Part shown: one piece after another, positions 40,142 through 48,274 of the stretch
Layout of the letters: each line of letters starts with the position of its first letter
How positions within the stretch are numbered: position 1 is the first letter of the stretch
NCBI RefSeq assembly: GCF_003097515.1
Contig: NZ_CP029188.1
Coordinates: 6,306,531 to 6,370,530 of the forward strand
Direction of reading: 5' to 3'
Source: Streptomyces tirandamycinicus
GTDB taxonomy: Bacteria > Actinomycetota > Actinomycetes > Streptomycetales > Streptomycetaceae
DNA: 64,000 bases
The notes under the pieces: model-generated
Database searches by the model: none
Told to the model about the DNA's origin: nothing
The model's input: only the letters and a program-made list of their open reading frames with translations
Position numbers and translations under genes: made by a program

Positions 40142-41968
40142 TCAGAAGGTGAGACTCCAGCTGTCGATGTAGCCGGTGTCACCCGCTGCCACGTCGCGGA
40201 CCTGAAGCCTCCAGGTCCCGTTGGCGACCTCGCTGGAGGCGTCGACGATGTACGTCGCGAGGACGTCGTCGGCGCTGTCCGAGCCGGACGAGGTCTTCAG
40301 GTTGCGCACGGTCCCGTCCGGGGCGACCAGGTCGATGACCAGGTCCCCGCGCCAGGTGTGCTTGATGTCCACGTCCACCTTGAGGGCGGCGGGGGCGTTG
40401 CCGGTGCGGCCGGTGACCGTGATCGAGGACGACACCGTGGAGTTGTCCGAGATCGTGACGTTCGTTCCGTTGGTGAACGTGGTGCCCGCCGGCGCGGTGA
40501 CCGCGTCGACCGTCTTCGTCGCGTCGGCGATGCCGGCGCCGCAGCCGCCGGTGCAGGTGCCGGGGAGCGGACGGGCGTTCGCCTTGATCGCCGACTCGAT
40601 GTCGGCCGGGGTCAGCGACGGCTTGACCGACTCCAGCAGGGCGGCGAGACCGGCGATGTGCGGTGCGGCCATCGAAGTGCCCTGGTAGGGCTTGTAGTTC
40701 TCGGCCGACTGGGTGGTGGTGCCCGAGTTCAGCGTGGAGAGGATGCCGTTCTCGGGGGTGGTCACCGTGCCGGGGGTGTCGGTGGCGCGGCGGGTCTCGC
40801 CGCCGGGCGCGGCGACGTCGACGATCGAGCCGAAGTTGGAGTAGAAGGAGCGGTTGCCCTCACGGCTCGTGGAGGCGACGTTGATGATGTTGGCGCAGTT
40901 GGCCGGGGTGAACCCGGACGCGTTGGCGTTGCTGTTGCCGGCCGCCACGACCACCGTGGAGCCGCGGGAAACGGCGCCGTTGATGGCGTTCTGGTAGACG
41001 CTGGGGCAGGTGGAGCTGGCGCCGCCGAGGCTGAGGTTGAGCACCTTCGCCGGGGTCGGGTTGGCCGGGACGCCCGGCACGCTGCCGCCGGAGGCCCAGG
41101 TGATGGCGTCGGCGATGTCCGAGGACGAGCCGCCGCACTTGCCGAGCACCCGCACGGGCTGGATCTTCGCGCTGTACGCGATGCCCGCGACGCCCTTGCC
41201 GTTGTGCGTGGTGGCGGCGATGGTGCCCGCGACGTGCGTGCCGTGCCACGAGGAGTTGCTCGCCTTGGAGCCGAGACCGCACTCGTTGTCGGTGGCGTTC
41301 CAGTCGCCCTCGTCCCTGGCGTTGGAGTCGCGGCCGTTGCCGTCCCGGGCGTCCGCGGAGCTGGAGATGAAGTCGTAGCCGGAGACGACGTTGGCGTCCA
41401 GGTCCGAGTGGGCGGCGTGGCCGGTGTCGATGACGGCGACGGTGACACCGCTGCCCGTGGTCTTGTCCCAGGCGCCGGGCACGTTCATGCCGCCGGTGGC
41501 CTCGAACAGGTCCCACTGCTTGGTGTAGTCGGTGTCGTTCGGGGTGACCGCCATCGCGTACGCGCGGATGTCCGGTTCCACCGAGGCGACCGAGGGGTCG
41601 GCGCGGAAGGCGTCCATGACCTCGGCGAGGTCCTTCTTCGAGGCCTCCCCGCCCAGGTCGACCAGCGCGGCACCGCCGGCGAGGCGGCGCTCGAAGCGCA
41701 GGTTCTCCCCGGTCTGGGCGGCCTTGGTCTTGGCGTCCCCGGCCGCGGCGGTGTTCGAACCCGCCTCCGGGGCCTGGGACTTGTAGGTGACGATGACCTT
41801 CTCCACGGGGGAGGCGGGCAGCCCGGTCATCGACTGCGAAGCCGGGGCGGGCTTCGGCGAGGGCTCCCCCGGGGCGGCGGCGAACGCCACGGAGGAAGTG
41901 GCGGCGGCACCCAGTATCGCGGCGCTCGCGGCCACGACGGATATGAGTCTCCGTCCGGAACCGTTCAA
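40142..41968 (-). CDS. Secreted subtilisin-like serine protease with P/Homo B domain
   Basis: A 608-residue S8-family protease. TTG 41968 follows AAAGGGA and opens a Sec signal peptide (RR, then VVAASAAILGAAATSS, AFA). An inhibitor I9-type propeptide leads to the catalytic domain with Asp181 (AVIDTG), His242 (WHGTHVAG) and Ser432 (GTSMAAP), so the triad is complete. The last 125 residues or so are a proprotein-convertase P domain (DVDIKHTWRGDLVIDLVAPDG), known to stabilise such enzymes. It is predicted to be an extracellular protease made as a proenzyme. Confidence 0.96.
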   Translation of the reverse strand: MNGSGRRLISVVAASAAILGAAATSSVAFAAAPGEPSPKPAPASQSMTGLPASPVEKVIVTYKSQAPEAGSNTAAAGDAKTKAAQTGENLRFERRLAGGAALVDLGGEASKKDLAEVMDAFRADPSVASVEPDIRAYAMAVTPNDTDYTKQWDLFEATGGMNVPGAWDKTTGSGVTVAVIDTGHAAHSDLDANVVSGYDFISSSADARDGNGRDSNARDEGDWNATDNECGLGSKASNSSWHGTHVAGTIAATTHNGKGVAGIAYSAKIQPVRVLGKCGGSSSDIADAITWASGGSVPGVPANPTPAKVLNLSLGGASSTCPSVYQNAINGAVSRGSTVVVAAGNSNANASGFTPANCANIINVASTSREGNRSFYSNFGSIVDVAAPGGETRRATDTPGTVTTPENGILSTLNSGTTTQSAENYKPYQGTSMAAPHIAGLAALLESVKPSLTPADIESAIKANARPLPGTCTGGCGAGIADATKTVDAVTAPAGTTFTNGTNVTISDNSTVSSSITVTGRTGNAPAALKVDVDIKHTWRGDLVIDLVAPDGTVRNLKTSSGSDSADDVLATYIVDASSEVANGTWRLQVRDVAAGDTGYIDSWSLTF

Positions 41969-42383
41969 GATGATCCCTTTCAACTGACGGTGCGGAAGCA
42001 GAGGGGCGGCGCATGGCGTCCGCGGTCCGCTGTGGGGGTGCGATCCGTGGAGCCCCGGGCCGGGTTCGCCCGTGCGCCGCCTCCTGCATGACGGCCCCTG
42101 GTCGAGAGCCGCCACCGGACGTCACCCAGAGTTAACATGCACCTGACATTCAGGTAGGTGGCCGGGATCCGCCGGTGCGGCAGACAGTAGGGAACGCCGA
42201 GGTGAACCCGATACGGGGAAAACCCTTGTCGCCCCCTGCACGACCCCCCGTGAGCCGGACCGGGCCGCTCCCCTCACCCGCTGACCTGCGACGACGCTGC
42301 AACTCGAGCGTTCACCGGGCCCGGAGGGCAGCGCGGAGGACAATGGAGGCGGGAACCCTCGCCCACAACTCAGGGAGGTCGGC
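41969..42383. other. Divergent promoter region between protease and DoxX genes
   Basis: No gene is seen in these 415 bases. A small inverted repeat, ACCTGA-CAT-TCAGGT, is at 42141-42155, beside a GTTAAC. The DoxX Shine-Dalgarno GGGAGG ends the stretch. The two gene promoters should lie here but cannot be fixed by eye. Confidence 0.6.
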
Positions 42384-42803
42384 GTGGATGTCCTCGTACT
42401 GATCGGGCGCATCCTGTTCGCGCTCTTGTTCCTGTACTCCGCGGTGGGACACCTCACCCAGCACAAGCAGTTGGGCGCCTACGCCGCGTCCAAGGGCGTG
42501 CCCGCCGCGGAGGCCGCGACCCTGCTGAGCGGGCTGCTCATGCTCCTCGGCGGCCTGAGCGTCCTGCTCGGCGTCTGGGCGGACCTCGGCGCCCTGCTGA
42601 TCGCGGCCTTCCTCTTCCCCACGGCGCTGATCATGCACGCCTTCTGGAAGGAGACCGACCCCCAGACGCGCCAGACGGAACAGATCTCGTTCCTGAAGGA
42701 CACCGCCCTCGGCGGCGCCGCGCTGGTGATGACGGCCTTCTTCGCCCACGCGGGGCACGACCTCGGACTGACCCTCACCGGGCCCCTGCTCTCCATGGGA
42801 TGA
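42384..42803 (+). CDS. DoxX-family membrane protein
   Basis: A 139-residue integral membrane protein starting at GTG 42384 behind GGGAGG. Four hydrophobic segments are visible (VLIGRILFALLFLYSAVGHL, TLLSGLLMLLGGLSVLLG, LGALLIAAFLFPTALIM, TALGGAALVMTAFFA). This is the pattern of the DoxX family, whose members are linked to redox and thiol metabolism but whose biochemical role is poorly known. It stands alone, with a strong hairpin downstream. Confidence 0.88.
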   Translation: MDVLVLIGRILFALLFLYSAVGHLTQHKQLGAYAASKGVPAAEAATLLSGLLMLLGGLSVLLGVWADLGALLIAAFLFPTALIMHAFWKETDPQTRQTEQISFLKDTALGGAALVMTAFFAHAGHDLGLTLTGPLLSMG

Positions 42804-42885
42804 GCCGGGCGCCCTCGTCGTGGCGGCGTCTCCTCGCGCCGGGGGGCCGCTGAGCGTACGGCGGAACCGGACCCCGGCGGGGCGG

Positions 42886-42918
42886 GATCCGTGGCACCCG
42901 GCCCGGGTGCCACGGATC
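42886..42918. terminator. Bidirectional terminator-like hairpin
   Basis: Near-perfect 16-bp arms (42886-42901 and 42903-42918, GATCCGTGGCACCCGG and its complement) between the convergent DoxX and DUF309 genes. No T-run is present, as is common in actinomycetes. Confidence 0.7.
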
Positions 42919-43018
42919 GTCCTCACACCCGGCCGGGGGACGGCCGGCTGCGCCGCACCACGCCGTCCGGCGGCCGGTCCCCCGCAACGGCGGCGGCCCG
43001 GTGCGCGGAGCGACGGGC

Positions 43019-43522
43019 TCAGCGCGCCCGCAGCCGGGGCGCCCGCGCGGCCGCGGAGACCGGCCTCCCGTCCCTCCGCAGGCCGTCCCGCAGCGCCTCC
43101 GCCCAGCGGGTCAGCCCGGCGACGTCGATCCCGTACGGCCCACCGGCCCCGTGCGGCCCACCGGCCCCGTACGGCGCGAGGGACTCGGCGCCGCGGGCCA
43201 GCAGCGCGGCGCCCCCCGTGGGATTGCCGCGTGCGGCATGCGTCAACCCCACCGCCAGCTGCGCCAGCCCCCGCCACAGCCCGCGCTCCTCGCCGGGCCC
43301 GGACTTCCAGGCGTCCTCCAGCACCTCATGGGCGTGGAACGGCATCCCCGCGTCCAGCAGCCGCTGCGCCTCGGCCAGCGTCTCCTCCGGGGAGCGGACC
43401 ACCCCTTCCGGCTGCCGCTCCACGCCTTCCGCGCCGTACGGCAGCGGCCGGCCCAGCCCGTCCCGCGGACGCGCGCTGCGCGCCCGCCCCTCGTCATCGC
43501 GATCCCTCGACGTCCTGCTCAC
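43019..43522 (-). CDS. DUF309-family protein
   Basis: A 167-residue soluble protein beginning at GTG 43522. The DUF309 signature is clear: FHAHEVLEDAWK, then RGLWRGLAQLAVGLTHAARGNPTGGAALL. The biochemical role of the family is not known. The first 45 residues are Arg/Asp/Gly-rich and poorly ordered. The segment GAGGPHGAGGPYG comes from a short DNA repeat (CGGCCCACCGGCCCCGTA type, near 43135-43170). Confidence 0.85.
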   Translation of the reverse strand: MSRTSRDRDDEGRARSARPRDGLGRPLPYGAEGVERQPEGVVRSPEETLAEAQRLLDAGMPFHAHEVLEDAWKSGPGEERGLWRGLAQLAVGLTHAARGNPTGGAALLARGAESLAPYGAGGPHGAGGPYGIDVAGLTRWAEALRDGLRRDGRPVSAAARAPRLRAR

Positions 43523-43667
43523 GCCCCGATTGTCACTCCTCACGCACGATCGGGCCCGACCGCGGACCCACGGCACACGGTGAGGGCCGTGTCTCCGAGC
43601 AGGGCGCGGATTGAGGTAATGTTCTCTTGCGCGCTCGGCCGGGGCAGGCCCCGGAGGGATCGCGCAC

Positions 43668-43741
<74 letters not shown>

Positions 43742-43770
43742 CGGTTTTGCGGGCCTTCGAGCCCGGATCC

Positions 43771-43802
43771 GGGCCCTGCCTCACCGCGGTGAGGCAGGGC
43801 CC
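43771..43802 (+). terminator. Terminator hairpin after tRNA-Pro
   Basis: GGGCCCTGCCTCACC (43771-43785) and its exact complement (43788-43802) are separated by two bases, about 30 bases after the tRNA. It lies between the tRNA and the convergent phosphopantetheinyl transferase gene. Confidence 0.75.
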
Positions 43803-43932
43803 TCGATCGTCTCCGGGGGCCGACGACCGCCTCCCCGCGTGCCGCTGCCCCGGGCCCGTCGATCACCGGCCGGTCCACGCAACGGCGGCCGGTCCGCAGG
43901 CCGCCCCGGGTACGGCCGGGCCCCGCCCCGTA

Positions 43933-44592
43933 TCAGCGCACCATCGCGATCGCCGTGACCACCAGCCCGGATTCGACCAGCCAGCGCCCGTCGAACCCCT
44001 TCAGCGGCTGCCCGTCGACGACCGGTCCGTCCACGAGCAGCCGGGCGTGGAACGTGGCGTCGTCGGGGTCGATCGTGAGGACCGCCTCCTCGAAGTCCAG
44101 CCATCGCCGGGCCAGCGGGTACCAGGCCTTGTAGACACTCTCCTTGGCGCTGAACAGCAGCCGGTCCCAGCAGACGTCCGGGCGCACCGAGGCGAGCCGG
44201 TCCAGCTCCACGCGCTCCTCGGGCAGGGTCACCAGGTCGCGGACTCCCCGGTCGGGCAGGGGCAGATGGGGCTCGGCGTCCAGGCCGATGGTCAGCACGT
44301 CGGCGGCGCGTGCCACCGCGGCCGCCCGGTAGCCCCGGCAGTGCGTCATCGCGCCGACCGCGCCGTCCGGCCACTGCGGGGCCCTCGCGGCCCCGGGCAG
44401 GATCGGTCCGGGCGCGAAGCCGAGTTCGCCGAGCGCCTCGCGGGCGCACGCCCGTACCGTGCCGAACTCCCGCTGCCTTTCGGGCACGGCGTTCGCCACG
44501 GCTGCCCGCTCCTCGGGATACATCTCCGGCACCTTCGGGTCCCCGAACGCCTCACGGACCGCGATCGGCGGGGGAAGCAGCTTGCCGATCAC
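43933..44592 (-). CDS. 4'-phosphopantetheinyl transferase (Sfp/EntD type)
   Basis: A 219-residue enzyme that attaches phosphopantetheine from CoA to carrier domains. Family motifs are present: GAMTHCRGYRAAAVA, IGLDAEPHLPLP (Mg-binding Asp and Glu) and FSAKESVYKAWYP (WxxKEA-like). GTG 44592 overlaps the stop of the metallophosphoesterase gene as GTGA, so the two are coupled. No other such gene is in the window. It could activate the carrier domains of the NRPS cluster, though its distance from it and its partner gene suggest a chromosomal, general-purpose enzyme. Confidence 0.95.
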   Translation of the reverse strand: MIGKLLPPPIAVREAFGDPKVPEMYPEERAAVANAVPERQREFGTVRACAREALGELGFAPGPILPGAARAPQWPDGAVGAMTHCRGYRAAAVARAADVLTIGLDAEPHLPLPDRGVRDLVTLPEERVELDRLASVRPDVCWDRLLFSAKESVYKAWYPLARRWLDFEEAVLTIDPDDATFHARLLVDGPVVDGQPLKGFDGRWLVESGLVVTAIAMVR

Positions 44593-45503
44593 GAGCGCGC
44601 TCCGTCCGGTACCAGCGGGAAGACCTCCACGGGACGGCCGGGCGTGCCCTGGCGCCCGCGCCACTCCCGCGGATAGCCGAGGGACACCTCCTGGTGCGGC
44701 ACGCCCTCCCACCAGATCAGCCGGGGGATGTGCAGATGGCCGTAGACGACGGCGGACGCGCGGAACCGGCGCGGCCAGTCGGCCGTCGCCTCCGTCCCGC
44801 ACCACAGGGCGAACTCCGGGTGCCACAGGACCCTGGTGGGCTCGCGGACCAGCGGAAAGTGGTTGACCAGCACGGTCGGCAGCTCCGGCGGAAGCTCGGC
44901 CAGCCTGGCCTCCGTGATCTCCAGCCGGGCACGGCACCAGGCGTCCCGTGACGCATGGGGATCGGGGTGCAGCATGAACTCGTCCGTGCACACCACACCG
45001 GCCTGCTCCGCGATCGTCAGGGCCTCCTCCTTGGAGCGCGCTCCGTCGGGCCGGAAGGAGTAGTCGTACAGCACGAAGAGCGGGGCGATCGCCACCGGCC
45101 CGCCGGGGCCGTCCCAGACCGGGAACGGGTCCTCGGGAGTGACGACGCCCAGCTCCCGGCAGAGCTGCACCAGATGCTCGTAGCGCCGCTCGCCGCGCAA
45201 CCGCACCGGATCGTCGGGGGGCGTCCACAGTTCGTGGTTGCCCGGCGCCCAGATCACCTTGGCGAACCGTCCGGCCAGCAGCTCCAGCGCCCAGCGCACA
45301 TCGGCGACGTACTCGCCGACGTCCCCGGCGACCAGCAGCCAGTCCCCGTCCGACTCCGGGTGCAGCGCTTCGACGATCTCGCGGTTCTCGGCGTAGCGGA
45401 CATGCAGGTCGCTGACGGCCACGAGCCGGGGGCCGCCCCGGGCGCCGCTCCCGGCGGGGACCTCCGCCGGTGCCTGCGGACCACCACGGACCTCATAGCT
45501 CAC
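44589..45503 (-). CDS. Metallophosphoesterase (calcineurin-like)
   Basis: A 304-residue hydrolase with the metal-site motifs of the calcineurin-like superfamily: SDLHVRYAEN, VAGDVGEYVAD, WAPGNHELW, LVNHFPL and YGHLHIP. These give the usual D-x-H, GD, GNH(E/D), H and GHxH ligands. GTG 45503 was chosen because the fold begins shortly after it and GGGAAG lies upstream. The downstream phosphopantetheinyl transferase is translationally coupled, hinting at a shared job, for example in phosphopantetheine turnover. That link is inference. Confidence 0.9.
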   Translation of the reverse strand: MSYEVRGGPQAPAEVPAGSGARGGPRLVAVSDLHVRYAENREIVEALHPESDGDWLLVAGDVGEYVADVRWALELLAGRFAKVIWAPGNHELWTPPDDPVRLRGERRYEHLVQLCRELGVVTPEDPFPVWDGPGGPVAIAPLFVLYDYSFRPDGARSKEEALTIAEQAGVVCTDEFMLHPDPHASRDAWCRARLEITEARLAELPPELPTVLVNHFPLVREPTRVLWHPEFALWCGTEATADWPRRFRASAVVYGHLHIPRLIWWEGVPHQEVSLGYPREWRGRQGTPGRPVEVFPLVPDGARS

Positions 45504-45523
45504 GGTGCACTTCCCAGCTCCTC

Positions 45524-45567
45524 GGTACGACGGCGGTACGACGGCGGTACGACGGCGGTACGACGGT
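45524..45567 (-). repeat. 11-bp tandem repeat (four copies) before the metallophosphoesterase gene
   Basis: GGTACGACGGC starts at 45524, 45535, 45546 and 45557; only the last base of the fourth copy differs. It lies 21-64 bases upstream of the start codon, so all copies face the same side of the helix in the promoter region. The remaining 45568-45683 has nothing notable. Confidence 0.9.
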
Positions 45568-45683
45568 GCAACGACGGCGGGTGCCGGGCCGGTTCCCGGC
45601 AGGACGGCGTACACCGGGGGCCGGGCGGCCCGCCCGCGGGCGACCGGCGGACCCGTGCCCGGAGCCAGGATACGCAGATCAGT

Positions 45684-46145
45684 TCACTCCGAGAGACCAC
45701 TGCCGTACGGGGCGTACAGGTCGAGCAGCCGCACCCGGGCCGAGTGCAGCCGATGGGCCAGAACCCGCCCGACCCACTGGCCTATCGCCGAGCCGAACGC
45801 GGGGTCGGCCTCCATCAGACTGCGGACGGGCACCGCGTCGAACTCCTGGGCGCGCACCGGGGTCATGGCCTCGGCGCCCAACTGCCAGACGTACGGCGGG
45901 AAGAGCCAGGACCAGCCCACGAGCTCGCCGAAGCCGAGGTTCTCGATCACGGCGGGACGGCGGCCGGGAACCCGGATGTCCAGCGTGACGGTGCCGGACC
46001 GGATGATCCAGAACCGGTCGGCGAGGCGGCCCTCCTCGAAGACGCGGGCTCCTTCGGGGAACTTGACGTCCCTGGCCATCTCCATCAGCCGGCCGCGGTG
46101 CTCGGTGGAGAGGGCGGCCGTGATCCGTATCGAAGAGCTGCTCAT
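45684..46145 (-). CDS. Stand-alone cyclic-nucleotide-binding-domain protein
   Basis: A 153-residue protein consisting of a Crp-type effector domain (FPEGARVFEEGRLADRFWIIRSGTVTLDI, then GFGELVGWSWLF) with a short helical tail. There is no helix-turn-helix after it, so it is not a complete Crp-type regulator. The phosphate-binding cassette GELVGWSWLFPP differs from the usual GELALL..RAA form, so cAMP binding is uncertain. Its partner is not evident. Confidence 0.85.
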   Translation of the reverse strand: MSSSSIRITAALSTEHRGRLMEMARDVKFPEGARVFEEGRLADRFWIIRSGTVTLDIRVPGRRPAVIENLGFGELVGWSWLFPPYVWQLGAEAMTPVRAQEFDAVPVRSLMEADPAFGSAIGQWVGRVLAHRLHSARVRLLDLYAPYGSGLSE

Positions 46146-46480
46146 CGCTAAGCCTCCGTTCGCCTCAAGGCCATCGTGAGCCGTCCGGGCGCCGAACGCA
46201 CGGCCTGCGGCGGCATGGCGTGACCGCCGCCCGGTCCGGCGAGTCGAGGCGTCCCCGAGCCGGAGGGTCCGTGGTACGGGACGTCCGCCGGGCCGGAGGG
46301 TCCGTGGTACGGGACGTCCGCCGTGCCGGAGGGTTCGTCATGGGGGGGAGGGGCGGCCGTGCCATGGCCCGAGCCGCCCCCGCGCACCGGGACGGCACAC
46401 AGGGACGGCACACAGGGACGGTCGTACCGCGGCCCGGGAACGGGAGCGGCGTGCGGGGCCGGGCCGCCTGGCCACGCGGC
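46146..46480. repeat. Intergenic repeats between cNMP-binding and RhoGDI-like genes
   Basis: No convincing gene. A 33-bp unit repeats with starts at 46260, 46293 and 46326 (partial), and a 13-bp unit GGACGGCACACAG repeats at 46390 and 46403. The 33-bp unit keeps frame and could encode DVPYHGPSGPA on the - strand, but no Shine-Dalgarno or conserved context supports translation. Confidence 0.75.
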
Positions 46481-46912
46481 TCACCGGGGCCAGTCCTTGG
46501 TGATCTCGAAGCTGTGGGACTCGCAGCCGAGGATCCGGCCGTCCTTGTCCGCGAAGGTGCCGGTGACCTGGTAGACGTCCCGGGCCATGTGGCCGATGGG
46601 CAGCCGCTCCGGTGGCAGCACGATCTCGTAGGGGCCCCCGCGCCGGTAGTCGCCGAGCAGGATCTCCTGATGGCCGACCGTCACGCCCTGACGCGTCCGC
46701 TCGTCGATGAACCGCAGCCCTTCCAGGTCCCGGCCGGTGCCCACGGCGAACTCCAGCCGTACCCGGAACTCCGAGCCCTCCCGCAGCACCAGCGGTGCGG
46801 GCGGCGGCCCGGCGCCCCCGTCCTGTGCGGGCGCGAGACGTACGGGCATGTCGGGGCGTCCCTCCACCTGGATCGTCACGCCCAGCAGCTCGAAGTCCGA
46901 GGTCACGTTCAT
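46481..46912 (-). CDS. RhoGDI-like (immunoglobulin-fold) protein
   Basis: A 143-residue soluble protein. Residues 40 to the end line up with the C-terminal beta-sandwich of eukaryotic Rho GDP-dissociation inhibitor. VLREGSEFRVRLEF matches VLKEGVEYRIKISF. QGVTVGHQEILLGDY matches KGVKIDKTDYMVGSY. GGPYEIVLPPERLPIGHMARDVY matches [22 protein letters not shown], and EITKDW matches TIKKDW. The N-terminal regulatory arm that contacts the GTPase switch regions is absent or very short. In eukaryotes this sandwich binds the prenyl tail of Rho GTPases. No GTPase gene is in view, and the bacterial role is unknown. The comparison is from memory. Confidence 0.72.
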   Translation of the reverse strand: MNVTSDFELLGVTIQVEGRPDMPVRLAPAQDGGAGPPPAPLVLREGSEFRVRLEFAVGTGRDLEGLRFIDERTRQGVTVGHQEILLGDYRRGGPYEIVLPPERLPIGHMARDVYQVTGTFADKDGRILGCESHSFEITKDWPR

Positions 46913-47198
46913 CGCATGCGCCAGCTTTCGCCGCTTGTAAGAAGAATCGACCGGTATTTCAGCCTAGCCATCCATTCGCCGGGTAGGCGCCGCATGAGGC
47001 CCGGCGTACCGGGGCGCGCCGAGGAGGGCCCGGGCGGCCGAGCCGTCGCGAGCCGCCGGACGCGAGCCCGCCGGGCGGGAGCGAGGCCGAGGAGGCGGTG
47101 CGATAGTCGGGGTTGTCGCCGGCGGGGACGGACCCGGAGCGCCGGCAGTGACGGAGAACCGCCAGGAACGGAGAACCGGCAGGGACGGAGAGCGTCGC

Positions 47199-47591
47199 AT
47201 GGTGGCAGGACAGGACGGTCGGCCCGGTGGCGGCGACGGCCGGTTCACGGTAACGGTACGGCCGGGTCCCGAACCGGGCACCGTGGTCGTCGAACTCGTC
47301 GGTGAGCTCGACCACGACACGGCGGAACCGCTGCGCTCGGCCCTGGAGGACGCGATCGGCGGCGGGGCGCGGCGGATCGTGGTCGACTGCGCCGAGCTGC
47401 GGTTCTGCGACTCCACGGGGCTGAACGTGCTGCTGCGGGCACGGCTCGCCGCCCAGGGCGGCGAGGCCCGGGTGGAGCTCGCCGCGCTGCGGCCGCAGGT
47501 GGCCCGGATGCTCGCCATCACGGGTGCGGGGGCGGTCTTCCCCCGGTACGCCAGCCTCGGCGAGGCGTTCGCCGGCCCACGGCGGGAGTGA
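47199..47591 (+). CDS. STAS-domain anti-sigma factor antagonist
   Basis: A 130-residue RsbV/SpoIIAA-type protein: VVVELVGELDHDTAEPLR, then VVDCAELRFCDSTGLNVLL, where the Ser of DSTG is the expected phosphorylation site. ATG 47199 follows GGACGGAG; GTG 47148 gives a longer form with a poor leader. Its stop overlaps the start of the kinase-like gene (GTGA at 47588-47591). Together they make a likely partner-switching pair, with the antagonist releasing a sigma factor when unphosphorylated. Confidence 0.92.
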   Translation: MVAGQDGRPGGGDGRFTVTVRPGPEPGTVVVELVGELDHDTAEPLRSALEDAIGGGARRIVVDCAELRFCDSTGLNVLLRARLAAQGGEARVELAALRPQVARMLAITGAGAVFPRYASLGEAFAGPRRE

Positions 47592-48094
47592 CCGTGAGCG
47601 CGGCACTTCCCCGGCAGGACCGGACCCGTCGCCTCGGCATCTCGGGGACGAGGGGTGTGGTCGGCCGCTGCCGGGACTTCAGCGCGACGGCCCTCACCGA
47701 CTGGCAGTGGCTGCCCCCGGGAGGTCTCGCCCGTCCTCCGTCGGACGACCCGTACGCCTGGGACACGAGCACCGACACCGAACCGGACTGGGACGAGGAA
47801 CGGCGGGCGGTCGCCGAGGACGTCCTGATGGTGGTCTCCGAACTGGTCACCAACGCCTGTCTGCACGCCGGAGGGCCGCTGGAGCTGGTTCTCGACTGCA
47901 CGCCCGAGCGCCTCCGCATCGAGGTCAGCGACGCCAGCCCGGTAGCACCCCGGCCGCGCCCGCACCCCGACCCCGCGGTGCCCGGCGGGCACGGTCTGGT
48001 GGTGCTGGGCCGGCTCGCCCGTGCGTGGGGCTCGGTGCGAAGCGCCTCGGGGAAGACGGTGTGGGCGGAGGTCGCGGCACCCCGTCCGCCGTGA
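47588..48094 (+). CDS. RsbW-like ATP-binding protein (GHKL anti-sigma factor/kinase)
   Basis: A 168-residue protein with a GHKL ATPase fold: N box VSELVTNACLHAG, acidic IEVSDASP, and G box PGGHGLVVL. It starts at GTG 47588, overlapping the STAS gene stop. Proteins of this class bind a sigma factor or phosphorylate an STAS antagonist. The coupled STAS gene is the obvious substrate. The sigma factor at 55339-56217 is a possible target, but that is inference. Confidence 0.9.
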   Translation: MTVSAALPRQDRTRRLGISGTRGVVGRCRDFSATALTDWQWLPPGGLARPPSDDPYAWDTSTDTEPDWDEERRAVAEDVLMVVSELVTNACLHAGGPLELVLDCTPERLRIEVSDASPVAPRPRPHPDPAVPGGHGLVVLGRLARAWGSVRSASGKTVWAEVAAPRPP

Positions 48095-48144
48095 ACGGGC
48101 ACGGGGCGCCGAGCCGGTCTCCCCGTGCGAGAGTCGTTAGTGGG

Positions 48145-48254
48145 GCCGGGACCGGCGGGCTGCCGCGGGGCCGGGCCCCGGCAGCGGGACGCAGGACGAG
48201 CCGGGACCGGCGGGCTGCCGCCGGGCCGGGCCCCTGCCACGGGACGCAGGACGA
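48145..48254 (+). repeat. 55-bp tandem repeat before the histidine kinase gene
   Basis: Two copies (48145-48199 and 48200-48254) that differ at only a few bases, ending 20 bases before the kinase start. No other feature is seen in this 180-base gap. Confidence 0.85.
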
Positions 48255-48274
48255 TTCGGCACACGAGGTCGGCC

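Noticed and set aside
46148-46411. Possible 87-residue protein with DVPYHGPSGPA repeats
   Set aside because: No Shine-Dalgarno, no recognised family, composition fits repeat DNA, and it would end two bases before the next start.
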